In this document: positions 8,705 through 20,430 of the stretch, piece by piece
Layout of the letters: every line of letters begins with the position of its first letter
Numbering within the stretch: position 1 is the stretch's first letter
Source of the DNA: JBMNUM01 sp050946275
GTDB taxonomy: Bacteria > Actinomycetota > Coriobacteriia > Coriobacteriales > CADBOM01
DNA: 64,000 nucleotides
Direction: 5' to 3'
Assembly: GCA_050946275.1 (NCBI GenBank)
Contig: JBMNUM010000004.1
Coordinates: 1-64,000 of the forward strand
Position numbers and translations under genes: made by a program
The notes under the pieces: model-generated
Database searches by the model: none
Told to the model about the DNA's origin: nothing
Seen by the model: only the letters and a program-made list of their open reading frames with translations

Positions 8705-9652
8705 ATGTCCATCATGCAGACCAGCATCCGGGTGCCCGAGGGGTTCGATATGCGCGCTCTCGTGGGAACGCACGATGCGCTCCTCCGGCTGATCGAGAAG
8801 CAGTTCGACGCCCGCATCACGGTTCGCGGAAACTCGATTGCCGTCGAGGGGGACGAGGTCGAGGTCCAGATGATAGAGGCGGTCTTCGCCGACTGCATCA
8901 AGGCCGCGGAGAAGGAAGGCGCGCTTTCGGAATCGTACGTCGAGCGCGCCATCGAGCTCGTCCGCAGCGGCGAGTTCGCGCCGTCCGCGCTGCGCGACGA
9001 CATCCTGCTCACGTATCGCGGCAAGGCGGTAAGGCCCAAGACGGCCGGTCAGAAACGCTACGCCGATGCAATCCGGCACAACACCGTCACGTTCGGCGTC
9101 GGCCCGGCCGGCACGGGCAAGACCTACCTCGCGATGGCCATGGCGATCGCCGCATGGAAGCGCAAAGAGGTCGGCCGCATCATCTTGACGAGGCCCGTCG
9201 TCGAGGCCGGCGAATCGCTCGGCTACCTGCCCGGCACGCTGACCGAGAAGGTGGATCCCTACGTTCGCCCGCTCTACGATGCGCTGTTCGACATGGTCGA
9301 GATGAGACACGGTAACGAGCTCATCGACCAGGGCGTCATCGAGATCGCCCCGCTCGCGTACATGCGCGGACGCACGCTCAACGACAGCTTCGTCATCCTC
9401 GACGAGGCCCAGAACACGACGTCCCAGCAGATGAAGATGTTCCTCACGCGTCTCGGCTTCGGCTCCAAGATGGTCATCACCGGCGATGTCACGCAGCTCG
9501 ACGTTCCCTATGCGGCGTCGGGCCTCATCAAGGTGCGCGACGTGCTCACCGGCATCGACGACATCGCGTTTTGCGACCTCACCGGCAAGGACGTCGTGCG
9601 CCACTCGCTCGTCCAGAAGATCGTGAACGCCTACGAGGAGCGCCAGCAGTAG
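8705..9652 (+). CDS. phoH: PhoH family ATPase
   Basis: The ATPase has 316 residues, an N-terminal KH-like segment, Walker A GPAGTGKT (133-140) and Walker B SFVILDEAQN. PhoH proteins are RNA-associated P-loop ATPases often encoded with ybeY and era. GGAAGGAA precedes the ATG. Here phoH ends a rightward run and converges on recO; the usual partners ybeY-dgkA-era-recO lie next door on the opposite strand. Confidence 0.92.
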   Translation: MSIMQTSIRVPEGFDMRALVGTHDALLRLIEKQFDARITVRGNSIAVEGDEVEVQMIEAVFADCIKAAEKEGALSESYVERAIELVRSGEFAPSALRDDILLTYRGKAVRPKTAGQKRYADAIRHNTVTFGVGPAGTGKTYLAMAMAIAAWKRKEVGRIILTRPVVEAGESLGYLPGTLTEKVDPYVRPLYDALFDMVEMRHGNELIDQGVIEIAPLAYMRGRTLNDSFVILDEAQNTTSQQMKMFLTRLGFGSKMVITGDVTQLDVPYAASGLIKVRDVLTGIDDIAFCDLTGKDVVRHSLVQKIVNAYEERQQ

Positions 9653-9677
9653 AGATGGTTGCGTGACGGCCGCTGCG

Positions 9678-10445
9678 TTAGATGCGGGCGAGGAAGCGCA
9701 GCGATTTGAGGTGCAGGCCCAGGTGGACGTCGATCCACCTGTCGCACACCTCGAGAAGGCTCGCTCCCAGCGTCTCCAATTCGGGCGAGGGGGAGGGGAA
9801 GGCGCCCGGCAGCTCCACGAACCGCATGCCGAGCAGCGCCTTGAGCCACGCGGCGAGCGCCGGATCGACGATGTCGTCGGGCTCGAGATCCCCGAATGCG
9901 CTGCACGAGGTGCACACCCATCCTCCTGCGCTGATGGCGAAGGTGCCGTCGCCGCCGATGCGCCGCTCGCCGCAGAGCGTGCAGTCATCGAACGATGGCC
10001 TGAAACCCAGATAGGCGATCGCCTTGAGCAGGAACGCCGCCACGACGAACGGCAGCTGGTGCAACTCGGCTTCTCCGAGGGCGTCGAGCGCGGCGATGGT
10101 CAGCGGGAAGAGGACCGGGTTCTCCTGCCCCTCGAACGCCGTCTTCTCCACGAACTCGCCAATGACGGCTCCGTGCGAGAGGTGCTCGAGGTCGCGCCGG
10201 CACTGCTCGTGAGAGGCGATGGACTTCACGTCGGTGATGGTGTCGAGGTTCTTTCCCTCGTGCAGCATGAGCGTCGCCGCCGAGAAGGGCTCGAGGCGCG
10301 CCGAGAAGGTGCTGCCGGGCTTGCGCGCGCCCTTCGCCACCGCGCGGATCTGCGACCCGTTCTCCGCGAGCATCGTGAGGATGAGGTCCGTCTCGCCGAG
10401 CTTGGTCTTCTTGAGGACGATCGCGTTCGTCTTGTAGCTCGGCAT
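9678..10445 (-). CDS. recO: DNA repair protein RecO
   Basis: The 255-residue RecO starts with an OB fold (MPSYKTNAIVLKKTKLGETDLI) and has a zinc-binding C-terminal region with CTLC (155-158) and CTSC (178-181). It loads RecA at gaps with RecR in the RecFOR pathway. The ATG overlaps the era stop by one base (TGATG), so era and recO are translationally coupled. Confidence 0.92.
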   Translation of the reverse strand: MPSYKTNAIVLKKTKLGETDLILTMLAENGSQIRAVAKGARKPGSTFSARLEPFSAATLMLHEGKNLDTITDVKSIASHEQCRRDLEHLSHGAVIGEFVEKTAFEGQENPVLFPLTIAALDALGEAELHQLPFVVAAFLLKAIAYLGFRPSFDDCTLCGERRIGGDGTFAISAGGWVCTSCSAFGDLEPDDIVDPALAAWLKALLGMRFVELPGAFPSPSPELETLGASLLEVCDRWIDVHLGLHLKSLRFLARI

Positions 10446-11356
10446 CACAGGCCCTCGCCGTATCCGAAGCGCCTGATCTGAGCCGCATCGCGGCGCCAGT
10501 TGCGCTTGACCTTCACGTTGAGGTCGAGGAAGCACCGTGCGCCGAGGAAGTGCTCGAGGTCCTTGCGCGCCGCGGTGCCGATCTTCTTGATGTTCTCGCC
10601 CTTCGCCCCGATGATGATGCCCTTCTGAGAGTCGCGGTCCACGTAGATCGTGGCGTAGATGCGGTACATGTCCTTCTTCTCGTGGTATTCGAGACTGTCG
10701 ACGAGCACGCCCACGGCATGGGGGACCTCGTCGCGGGTCGAGTACAGGATCTTCTCGCGGATGAACTCGGCGACGATGACCTCGGTGGGCTGGTCGGTGT
10801 CCATGCCCTCCGGGAACCAGCGGGGGCCTTCGGGCAGCAGGTTCCGCACGCTTTGGATGAATCCGTCGACGTTGAAGTCCTTGAGCGCCGCGCACACGAC
10901 GACGTCGTCGAAGGCGAGCTCTGCGGAGGCGCGTTCGATCTGCGCCTGCGTCTCGGCCTGCTCCACGAGGTCGGCCTTGTTCACGACGAGGATCTTGTGC
11001 GCATCGACGTCGGCGAGCTCGCGCAGGATGAACGCGTCTCCCTTGCCGAACGGCTTGCTCGCGTCGAGCAGGAAGGCGACGACGTCCACATCGTGGATGC
11101 CCTGGATGGCGGAGTGGTTCAGCTCCTCGCCGAGCGGGTCATGCGGCTTGTGGATGCCGGGTGTGTCGACCATGATCATCTGCATGTCGTCCGTGTCGTA
11201 GACCGCGCGGAATCGATGGCGCGTCGTCTGCGGGACGTGGGAGGTGATGGCGATCTTCTCGCCCATCACCGCGTTGAGCAGTGTCGATTTGCCCGCGTTG
11301 GGCCTGCCGACGAGCGTGACGAAGCCGCTCCGGAATTCCCCTTGGCTCTCTGCCAT
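10445..11356 (-). CDS. era: GTPase Era
   Basis: The 303-residue Era has G1 GRPNAGKST (17-25), G3 DTPGIH and G4 NKAD in its GTPase domain. The C-terminal KH domain has IIIGAKGENIKKIG. It binds the 3' end of 16S rRNA and acts in 30S assembly. It lies in the ybeY-dgkA-era-recO operon, 9 bp after dgkA. Confidence 0.95.
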   Translation of the reverse strand: MAESQGEFRSGFVTLVGRPNAGKSTLLNAVMGEKIAITSHVPQTTRHRFRAVYDTDDMQMIMVDTPGIHKPHDPLGEELNHSAIQGIHDVDVVAFLLDASKPFGKGDAFILRELADVDAHKILVVNKADLVEQAETQAQIERASAELAFDDVVVCAALKDFNVDGFIQSVRNLLPEGPRWFPEGMDTDQPTEVIVAEFIREKILYSTRDEVPHAVGVLVDSLEYHEKKDMYRIYATIYVDRDSQKGIIIGAKGENIKKIGTAARKDLEHFLGARCFLDLNVKVKRNWRRDAAQIRRFGYGEGL

Positions 11357-11365
11357 GTGATGCTC

Positions 11366-11767
11366 CTAGATGAGTCGAATGAATGCGCCGATGAATATGA
11401 TAAGCCCTACGACGACCGCGGTGATGGCCAGCACGAGCACCGCGCCGGCGGCGACGTCCTTCGCACGCTTGGCGAGCGGGTGGATGTCCGGCGAGGCGAG
11501 GTCGACGACCGACTCGATCGCCGTGTTGAAGAGTTCGGCCGCGATCACGGCGCCGATGAGGACGAGCACGACGGCCCATTCCATGGCCGTGCACTTCAAG
11601 ACGGTGCACGCGATGATTGCAAGAACGGCGACGGCGATGTGGATCTTCATGTTGCGCTGCGACGCAGCGCCCTGGGCGATTCCCGAGAAGGCGCAGCCGA
11701 AGGAGTGCGCGAGCGATTGACTGCGCGCGGGACGGCTCTTCCCCTCCTGTCGGGAAGGATTAGTCAT
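11366..11767 (-). CDS. dgkA: Diacylglycerol/undecaprenol kinase family membrane protein
   Basis: The protein is small (133 residues), with three predicted transmembrane helices and the family motif AELFNTAIESVVD plus KDVAAGAVL. In Gram-positive bacteria this family usually phosphorylates undecaprenol, feeding the carrier lipid of cell-wall synthesis. The start overlaps the ybeY stop by 8 bases. Substrate assignment is by family and context only. Confidence 0.9.
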   Translation of the reverse strand: MTNPSRQEGKSRPARSQSLAHSFGCAFSGIAQGAASQRNMKIHIAVAVLAIIACTVLKCTAMEWAVVLVLIGAVIAAELFNTAIESVVDLASPDIHPLAKRAKDVAAGAVLVLAITAVVVGLIIFIGAFIRLI

Positions 11768-12269
11768 CGCGGCTCCTCCATATCGCTAGGATGGCGCGCT
11801 CGCGTGCCTCCATGACCTCGGCTTCCTCGTCGATGATGTGGTCGTATCCCAGCAGGTGCAGCATACCGTGGGTGATGAGCAGGTCGGACTCCTCCCCGTA
11901 AGTCGTGCCGAACTCGTGGGATTGCGCGAGCACGATGCTCGGCGCGAGGAAAATATCGCCGAGCTCGACGGGCATGCCCTCGGGAACATCGTCGGGGTCG
12001 TCGCAGGGGAAGGAGAGCACGTCGGTGGGGCGGTCGACGTTGCGGAACGTCAGGTTCAGCTCGTGGATGCGTTTGGGCGAGACGAGCGAGATGCACAGCT
12101 CGACGCCGCGGTCGACCCCCTCCTCGGCGAGGACGAGGGAGGCGAGGGCGCGCAGGTGCTCTCCGATGGATTCAGGGTCCGCGACCCATGCGCATCCTGG
12201 AGCCACCTCGTCGCGCAGATACGAGGCAACGTCCTCCGGAATCTCGATGTCGATGACGTGCTCGGCCAT
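11760..12269 (-). CDS. ybeY: Endoribonuclease YbeY
   Basis: The 169-residue YbeY has the zinc motif HGMLHLLGYDH, with H134, H138 and H144. It processes the 16S rRNA 3' end and takes part in ribosome quality control. GGAGGAA lies 6 nt before the ATG at 12269. It is the first gene of the leftward ybeY-dgkA-era-recO operon. Its frame stays open upstream, but the ribosome-binding site and family length fix this start. Confidence 0.93.
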   Translation of the reverse strand: MAEHVIDIEIPEDVASYLRDEVAPGCAWVADPESIGEHLRALASLVLAEEGVDRGVELCISLVSPKRIHELNLTFRNVDRPTDVLSFPCDDPDDVPEGMPVELGDIFLAPSIVLAQSHEFGTTYGEESDLLITHGMLHLLGYDHIIDEEAEVMEARERAILAIWRSRDD

Positions 12270-12358
12270 AGTGGTTCCTCCGCCCTTATGAGTTGCACTA
12301 CCTATTGTAAGGGATGGGCGGGGTGCGATGAATCGGAGATGGACTGTCCCGTCTTGAC

Positions 12359-14342
12359 TCATCTGCCGCGCATGCGGACCTTCTGGGTCGCGAATACCGC
12401 GGAGACGATGAGGGCCGTGATGATAAGCAGGCCTATGAGAACGCGGAAGAATCCGAAGGCGGAAAGAGCCGGCGTGCTGGATTCGGCGCTCGTTCCATCT
12501 GTGCTTCCCGCCGCTGTTGTTCCCGGGAAGGCGATCTGGTCGATCTTGCCGAGGTCGAGCGTCCCGCCGAAATAGCACAGGTTCGACAGCTTGCCCTCCT
12601 CCGAGGGGGCGGAAGCCTGCTGCAGCGCGCTGATGAGCGCGGTGGCGCGATCTGCATCCACGATCGTCCCGCCGATGCGGTCAGAGCACGGAGGTCGCTC
12701 CTGCCGTGTATGCGGCTGCTTGAGCCGAACCGCTCCGATAGTCGTAGGGCACCCTCTTCTCGCCGACTCCCAGAGAATCGAGGTAGAGGGGCCCCGATGT
12801 GTTCTCCAAGACCAGCAGGAGGTAGAGCGTGTCGGCTTCGCCGTCGTCATCGCGATCGATCAAGACCGGTTCGCCGCCCCCGGCAGCCGCGACCGCGTCG
12901 GCCACCTCGAAGGAAAGGGCGTGCCATGTGGTTCCGATGTTGCCGGTGAGCGAGGCAGGGCAGTCATCGCCTGCGGGAGACCAGCTGATCGAGTCATCTT
13001 CATCGGCCACCTGCATGCGCACGGTGATCTTGGCGGGAGCATCCTGCGAGAGGCATTGCGAGAACACATGGAAGCCAATCGAGAGATCGGCGATGTTGCC
13101 GCTATCTGGGACGGGTATCGCGAGGAGGACTCCCCTCGAGGACGGCGACCCGCTCTTCGCGGAATCGTCCCCGGCGAGGTCCGTGAGCTCTCCCTCCGCG
13201 ACCTCGAGGGCCCCGCCGCCTTCCTGCAAGCCGTCGAACCGGATTTCCTCCTCCTCGGCTCCGACCGCCACACCGACCGCCTCGGCGAGGTTCCCCTTCT
13301 CGAGGGCCTCTGCATTCGCAATCGCAAAGGCGACGGAGCCGCTCGTGCCGCCATCGAAGGTCTCGGCAAGCGTCGGATTCCCGTCGGCTTCGGGCAGATA
13401 TGCGCCTGCATCGACCGGGACGGTTGAGAGAATCTCCTCGCCAGGCGCGAACAGGTCCGTCGACGTCACGCCGACGTTCGTGAACCACGAGCGGGACGAA
13501 TCGATTCCCGAGCTGTTCACGACGATGGCGTAGGGGCTGTCCGCCACCCAGCTGGCGCGCAGGGCGACGTCGAGGAGCGACAGGACATCCTCGTCCTGCC
13601 CTGCGTCCACGGCTGCGCCCGTCTCCCCGCTTGCAAGGCGGTCGCCGTCGAGGTCGGCTCCTTCGTCTCCCGACGCGAATATGCTCACGGCGCCACGCCG
13701 GCCAAGCTTGTTCACGGCGGTGAGGAGCGCCTTGTCGGCACGGGGCGCAGGCCAGGGGTTGCATACCGCGGTCACGACGAGCCCGTTGCCCATGGCGCGG
13801 TCAAGGTAGTCGTATGCTGCGGCGACGGCATCGAGGGAGACGCGCCCCTCGTCGTCGGTGACCTTGATGGGGATGATTTTCGTGTCGTTGGAGATGCCGC
13901 TCGTCCCGGTGCCGTCCCAGGCCGCGGCGATGATGCCCGCGCAATGGGTGCCGGTGCCCTCTTGGTCGGCCAGGTCCGCCGTGTCGCCTTCCCCGGTGGC
14001 GAGCGCGTATGCGTTCACGCCGTGCGCGCCGCCCTCGTCCGTGAATGCCGTCATGTCGAGGAAAGCGTCCTCCAGCTCGGGATGGGATTCATCGACTCCC
14101 GTGCTGAGGATGGCGATGGTCCCGGAGGAGGAGAGGGGTTGTTCGGAATCGTTCCATCCGAGCGACTCGAGGTTGAAGCTCGTGGACATGCTGGGGGTGA
14201 CGAAGGCGCGACCCGTGTTCGCAAGCGACCACTGGAAGGGCGCGAGGTCGATTTCGATCTCCGCCGCGAGGAGCATGCCGGGGACGAGCACGATGAGCGC
14301 GCACGCGAGGGAGAGCATCGCGACGACGCTTCTGAACCGCAT
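12359..14342 (-). pseudogene. Subtilase-fold (S8) exported protein, frameshifted and catalytically degenerate
   Basis: The ATG at 14342 has GGGAGG upstream and opens a signal peptide ending near LLAAEIE. A subtilisin-like fold follows: AILSTGVDESHPEL (Asp loop), EGTGTHCAGI (His helix), FASGDEG (oxyanion region), LFAPGEEILST, and YRSGSAQAAAYTAG (Ser loop). The catalytic positions read S80, T130 and A540 instead of Asp, His and Ser, and the oxyanion Asn is D226. A GTS at 332-334 is an alternative Ser site. The frame stops at 12681 after 553 residues. The next frame continues without a gap into a Ser/Thr-rich linker and a C-terminal membrane helix ending in KVRMRGR at 12359. The likely lesion is one CT unit lost from a CTCT tract near 12683. 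It is either a real pseudogene, a phase-variable site, or an assembly error. Confidence 0.75.
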
Positions 14343-14643
14343 GGCGCACCCTCCCAACAATCTACTGGCCTTTCTAACCATTATACGGACGCTCGGATGG
14401 CTGTTTGCTGGTCGCGGCCCGGGCTTGGACGGTCGGCAAGCCACATCACCGCTCCGACCGCTCCTGTGCCCTTGCCCGATTGCCGCGTATCGCTCGTTGC
14501 CGTCCGGCTGTTGTCTGCTTTGCCACCGGTGTTTTCCGGGATATACTGCACTGGTTATGTTTTGTTGCCCCCTGCCGGGACTGCCGAAATCCACCGACGG
14601 CACTCGCAGCTCGGGGCGGACGAATGAAAGGTGGTGTCGGCTC
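14343..14643. other. Divergent intergenic region and rpsO leader
   Basis: No gene is supported here. It separates the leftward subtilase-like gene from rpsO, and holds the rpsO promoter at 14520-14547 and a roughly 90-nt leader that may carry S15 autoregulation. Confidence 0.6.
14520..14547 (+). promoter_or_regulatory. Sigma-70 type promoter of rpsO
   Basis: TTGCCA (14520-14525), a 16-bp spacer, and TATACT (14542-14547). A start near 14554 leaves a leader of about 90 nt before rpsO. Confidence 0.65.
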
Positions 14644-14916
14644 ATGCTGACCAAGGAACAGAAGGCCGAGCTTGTCAAGAAGTACGGCAAGGACGAGCAC
14701 GATAGCGGTTCCGCCGAGGTTCAGGTTGCGATTCTGACCGCGCGCATCCGTTATCTCACCGAGCATCTCAAGGAGCACAAGAAGGATCATCACACCCGCA
14801 GGGGTCTCCTGATGCTCGTCGGTAAGCGCCGCAGGCTTCTCACGTACATCAAGAAGCGCGACATCGAGAAGTACCGTGCGCTGATCGCGGATCTCGGCAT
14901 CCGAGACAACATCTAG
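14644..14916 (+). CDS. rpsO: 30S ribosomal protein S15
   Basis: The 90-residue S15 has the conserved core GSAEVQVAILTARIRYLTEHL and KDHHTRRGLLMLVGKRRRLLTYI. It binds 16S rRNA early in platform assembly. AAAGGTGGT precedes the ATG at 14644. It is followed by pnp, the widely conserved rpsO-pnp pair. Confidence 0.97.
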   Translation: MLTKEQKAELVKKYGKDEHDSGSAEVQVAILTARIRYLTEHLKEHKKDHHTRRGLLMLVGKRRRLLTYIKKRDIEKYRALIADLGIRDNI

Positions 14917-14931
14917 TAAACGGGGTTGGAA

Positions 14932-14963
14932 ACGAGGGGAGCCGCGGGTTCCCCTCGTGTCTT
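14932..14963 (+). terminator. Hairpin between rpsO and pnp
   Basis: ACGAGGGGA (14932-14940) pairs with TCCCCTCGT (14950-14958) and is followed by GTCTTATT. It may be a leaky terminator or an RNase processing hairpin that lets pnp be set below rpsO. Confidence 0.5.
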
Positions 14964-15075
14964 ATTGCGGTGGATTCGGCTAAGGAGGCCGGGTCGATCG
15001 CGGGGCCGGGGGCGGATGGGCCGCACGCCCGGTCTCGAAGCAGGCGAGAGCGCAAAAGGGCGCTCGAGAAGAGAA

Positions 15076-17271
<2,196 letters not shown>

Positions 17272-17276
17272 AGAGT

Positions 17277-17304
17277 TCCGGCCGTTCTTTGCCGAACGGC
17301 CGGA
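17277..17304 (+). terminator. Hairpin after pnp
   Basis: An 11-bp perfect stem (TCCGGCCGTTC with GAACGGCCGGA) begins 6 nt after the pnp stop. There is no U tract, so termination would be factor-assisted or the hairpin protects the 3' end. Confidence 0.5.
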
Positions 17305-17463
17305 CTGCTCGACGCTGCGAGCACATCTGCCGGCACGCTAGCCCCTTGTGCGCTTACGGTCGCGTGTGAAGCACGCTCCTCGCGCGGCAGGGCTATCGCG
17401 CCCGGCAGCTGCGCTCTTGCTGGCGTTACGAACGAGATGTGACTTTGTGAAGGAACGGGTCGT

Positions 17464-18732
17464 ATGTATTACGAGAAGTCCACGCTTTCCAACGGGATCA
17501 CCGTGCTCACCGAGGCCATGCCCTCCGTGCGCTCGGTGACGGTTGGCGTATGGTTCCGCGTGGGGACGCGCGACGAGGAGGCTGGCGAGGCCGGCATCAG
17601 CCATTTCATGGAGCACATGATGTTCAAGGGCACGGAGAAGCGCTCCTCCATGGACATCTCCGCCGGCTTCGAGAGGCTCGGAGCCGAGTCGAACGCGTTC
17701 ACCTCGCGCGAGTACACCTGCTACTATGCCCGTCTCATCGACGAGCGTATCGAGGACGCTCTCGACATCCTCTCCGACATGATGCTGCACTCGGCATACG
17801 CGCCGGACGAGATCGTCTCGGAGCGCGAGGTCGTCATCGAGGAGATCGCGCGCAGCGAGGATGCGCCCGACGACTTCGTCTTCGACCTGTTCGGCCGGAC
17901 GCTGTTCCCCACGTCCCCGCTCGGCAAGCCCGTGCTCGGCACGCGCGAGAGCGTCGGGGGCTTCGGGCATGACGACCTCATGAATTACTACGGCAAGCGC
18001 TATCACGCGGGCAACTGCGCGATCGTCGCGAGCGGCAGCGTCGACCATGCGTCGTTCGTCGAGCTCTGCGAGCGCTACTTTGGCTCGATGAGGCGTGGCG
18101 AGCGCACGGTGCGCACGTTCACTCCCGAGCAGCGCGAGCTGTATTTCCGGGCGCTTCGCAAGGAGACGGAGCAGGCGCACCTCGTCTACGGCATGGAGAG
18201 CTTGCCCGTCGGCCACGAGGACAGCTTCGCCCAGGCCCTGCTCGACCAGGTGCTCGGCGGCGGCATGTCGTCGCGGCTCTTCCAGGAGATCCGGGAGAAG
18301 CGCGGCCTGGCATACGCGGTCTACGCAGGCTCGGCCCCGCACGAGGGCGTCGGCTCGTTCACCGTCTATGCCGGCACGAGGCCCGACAACCTCGCGGAGG
18401 TCGCATCGCTCGTCGCAACCGAGATGAAGCGCATCTGCACCGAGGGAGTCAGCTCCGATGAGCTCGAGAGGGTCCGCTCGTATGCAATCGGGCAGACGAC
18501 GCTTGCGATGGAGGCGACGCGCACGCGCATGCTGCGGCTCGGCCGCAGGTACACGATCGGCGCCCCGCTGCTGTCCCTCGACGAGACGATCGAGGCCTAC
18601 CGTGCCGTCACGCTCGAGGACCTGGCGCGCGTTGCCGAGAGGACGTACACCCAAAAACCGACGATTGCAGTGATCAGCCCCGCCGAGGAGGACGAGGTGC
18701 GAGAGCTGCTGAAAGGCGTGATCGAGCAATGA
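17464..18732 (+). CDS. M16-family zinc peptidase (processing-peptidase-like)
   Basis: The 422-residue M16 protein has the inverted zinc motif HFMEH (47-51) and a further metal ligand near E127 in EREVVIEEI. It also has the second, non-catalytic half typical of the family (GGGMSSRLFQEIREKRGLAYAV). It probably degrades or trims peptides. Its location after pnp matches many Gram-positive genomes. GAAGGAAC precedes the start, and its stop overlaps dapB (ATGA). Confidence 0.9.
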   Translation: MYYEKSTLSNGITVLTEAMPSVRSVTVGVWFRVGTRDEEAGEAGISHFMEHMMFKGTEKRSSMDISAGFERLGAESNAFTSREYTCYYARLIDERIEDALDILSDMMLHSAYAPDEIVSEREVVIEEIARSEDAPDDFVFDLFGRTLFPTSPLGKPVLGTRESVGGFGHDDLMNYYGKRYHAGNCAIVASGSVDHASFVELCERYFGSMRRGERTVRTFTPEQRELYFRALRKETEQAHLVYGMESLPVGHEDSFAQALLDQVLGGGMSSRLFQEIREKRGLAYAVYAGSAPHEGVGSFTVYAGTRPDNLAEVASLVATEMKRICTEGVSSDELERVRSYAIGQTTLAMEATRTRMLRLGRRYTIGAPLLSLDETIEAYRAVTLEDLARVAERTYTQKPTIAVISPAEEDEVRELLKGVIEQ

Positions 18733-19526
18733 TCAAGGTTCTGGTAAGCGGATACCTGGGCAGCATGGGAAACAAGGTCGTCAACGCCGTTTCCTCCCAG
18801 GATGACATGCAGGTCGTGGCGGGCGTCGACATCAACGCCCCCGAGAACGCCGAGGTCGCCGACGCGCGCGGCACCGTCCTCGCGCCGGGCTTCGCGAACC
18901 TCGGCGAGGCGATCGAGCAGACGTCGCCCGATGTCATGGTCGACTTCACCCATCCCTCCGCCGTTGCCGGCAATATCGAGGTCGCGCTCTCCCACGGCGT
19001 CGACTGCGTTGTGGGCACGACGGGCCTCTCCGGTGACGAGCTCAAGCGCCTCGAGGGGCTGATCCCCGAGGGCACCACGCTGTTCATCGCCCCGAATTTC
19101 ACGACGGGCGCGGTTCTCATGATGAAGTTCGCCCAGATGGCGGCGCGCTTCTTCCCCGACTGCGAGATCATCGAGCTGCACCACAACCACAAGGCCGACT
19201 CCCCGAGCGGCACCGCGATCCGCACGGCGAACATGATCGCCGAGGCGCGCGACTTCGAGTGCACGTCTCCCGGCAAGGAGACCGAGGTGCCCGGCGCCGA
19301 GGGCGCTCGTGGCGCCCTTATCTCCGGTGTGCCCGTGCATTCGGTGCGTTCTGACGGCTATGTGGCGCATCAAGAGGTTATACTCGGTTCTATGGGACAA
19401 ACGCTCACCATCCGGCATGATTCCTACGACCGCACGTCGTACATGCCGGGCGTGCTGCTCGCGGTGCGCAATGTTGGCGACAGGCAGGGGCTCATCGTCG
19501 GCCTCGAGAACTTCATGGAGGATTAA
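18729..19526 (+). CDS. dapB: 4-hydroxy-tetrahydrodipicolinate reductase
   Basis: The 265-residue DapB has the dinucleotide-binding GYLGSMG (8-14; the usual Arg of GRMG is Ser here), GTTG (96-99) and the substrate motif ELHHNHKADSPSGTA (149-163). It reduces the dihydrodipicolinate precursor in lysine/diaminopimelate synthesis. It overlaps the M16 gene by four bases and abuts dapA, so M16-dapB-dapA-rnj-MFS look like one transcript. Confidence 0.94.
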   Translation: MIKVLVSGYLGSMGNKVVNAVSSQDDMQVVAGVDINAPENAEVADARGTVLAPGFANLGEAIEQTSPDVMVDFTHPSAVAGNIEVALSHGVDCVVGTTGLSGDELKRLEGLIPEGTTLFIAPNFTTGAVLMMKFAQMAARFFPDCEIIELHHNHKADSPSGTAIRTANMIAEARDFECTSPGKETEVPGAEGARGALISGVPVHSVRSDGYVAHQEVILGSMGQTLTIRHDSYDRTSYMPGVLLAVRNVGDRQGLIVGLENFMED

Positions 19527-20420
19527 ATGGAATCGCGCTCACCTTTTGGACGGCTCATCCCCGCAATGGTCACTCCGTTCGATGAAGATCTGGAGCTCGA
19601 CCTCAAGCGTGCGCAGGAGCTGGGCATCCGCCTGCTCGACGGCGGCTGCGACTCCCTGCTCATCAACGGCACGACCGGAGAGTCGCCCACGGTGTTCTAT
19701 CCCCAGAAGATCGACCTGTTCAAGGCCGTGATCGAGGTGGCGGGCGGCCGTGCCCCCATCATCGCGAACTGCGGCGACAACTGCACGGATGACTCCGTGT
19801 CGTTTGCCAAGGATGTCGTCAAGCTCGGCGTCGACGGCATCATGCTCGTCGTTCCGTATTACAACAAGCCCCCGCAGGAGGGTCTCTACCGGCATTTCGG
19901 CAAGATCGCGAGCGCCGTGGACGTGCCGGTTATCCTGTACAACATTCCCGGCCGTTGCGCCATCAACATGGAAGCAGAGACGACCCTGCGCCTGGCGAAT
20001 GATTTCGAGAACATCATCGCCGTCAAGGAGGCGTCGGGAAATCTCGATCAGGTTAAGCAAATCATCGACAACGCGCCCGACGGGTTCTTCGTCTACTCGG
20101 GTGACGACTCTCTCACCCTGCCCATCATGGGCCTCGGTGGCGAGGGCGTCATCTCGACGATCGCGAACGTGTGTCCCGCGCGCATGAAGGAAATCGTGCA
20201 GGCCCAGGCCGACGGCGATCACACGCGTGCCGTCTCCGCCGATATCAGGCTCCAGCCCCTCATGAAGGAGCTGTTCGTCACGGCGAATCCGATCCTGGTG
20301 AAGGAGGCCCTGAAGATCATGGGCTTCCCCGTGGGCGGACTGCGCCTCCCCCTCATCGAGGCGACGCCCGAGCAGCACGATCATCTGGAGCAGGTCATGC
20401 GCGAGGTGGGCGTGATTTAG
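19527..20420 (+). CDS. dapA: 4-hydroxy-tetrahydrodipicolinate synthase
   Basis: The 297-residue DapA has NGTTGESPT (around 48-55), Y138 in VILYNIPGR, and the Schiff-base lysine K167 in AVKEASGN. It condenses pyruvate with aspartate semialdehyde, the first committed step to diaminopimelate and lysine. It starts directly at the dapB stop and is followed after 10 bp by rnj. Confidence 0.95.
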   Translation: MESRSPFGRLIPAMVTPFDEDLELDLKRAQELGIRLLDGGCDSLLINGTTGESPTVFYPQKIDLFKAVIEVAGGRAPIIANCGDNCTDDSVSFAKDVVKLGVDGIMLVVPYYNKPPQEGLYRHFGKIASAVDVPVILYNIPGRCAINMEAETTLRLANDFENIIAVKEASGNLDQVKQIIDNAPDGFFVYSGDDSLTLPIMGLGGEGVISTIANVCPARMKEIVQAQADGDHTRAVSADIRLQPLMKELFVTANPILVKEALKIMGFPVGGLRLPLIEATPEQHDHLEQVMREVGVI

Positions 20421-20430
20421 GAGAATCAAC

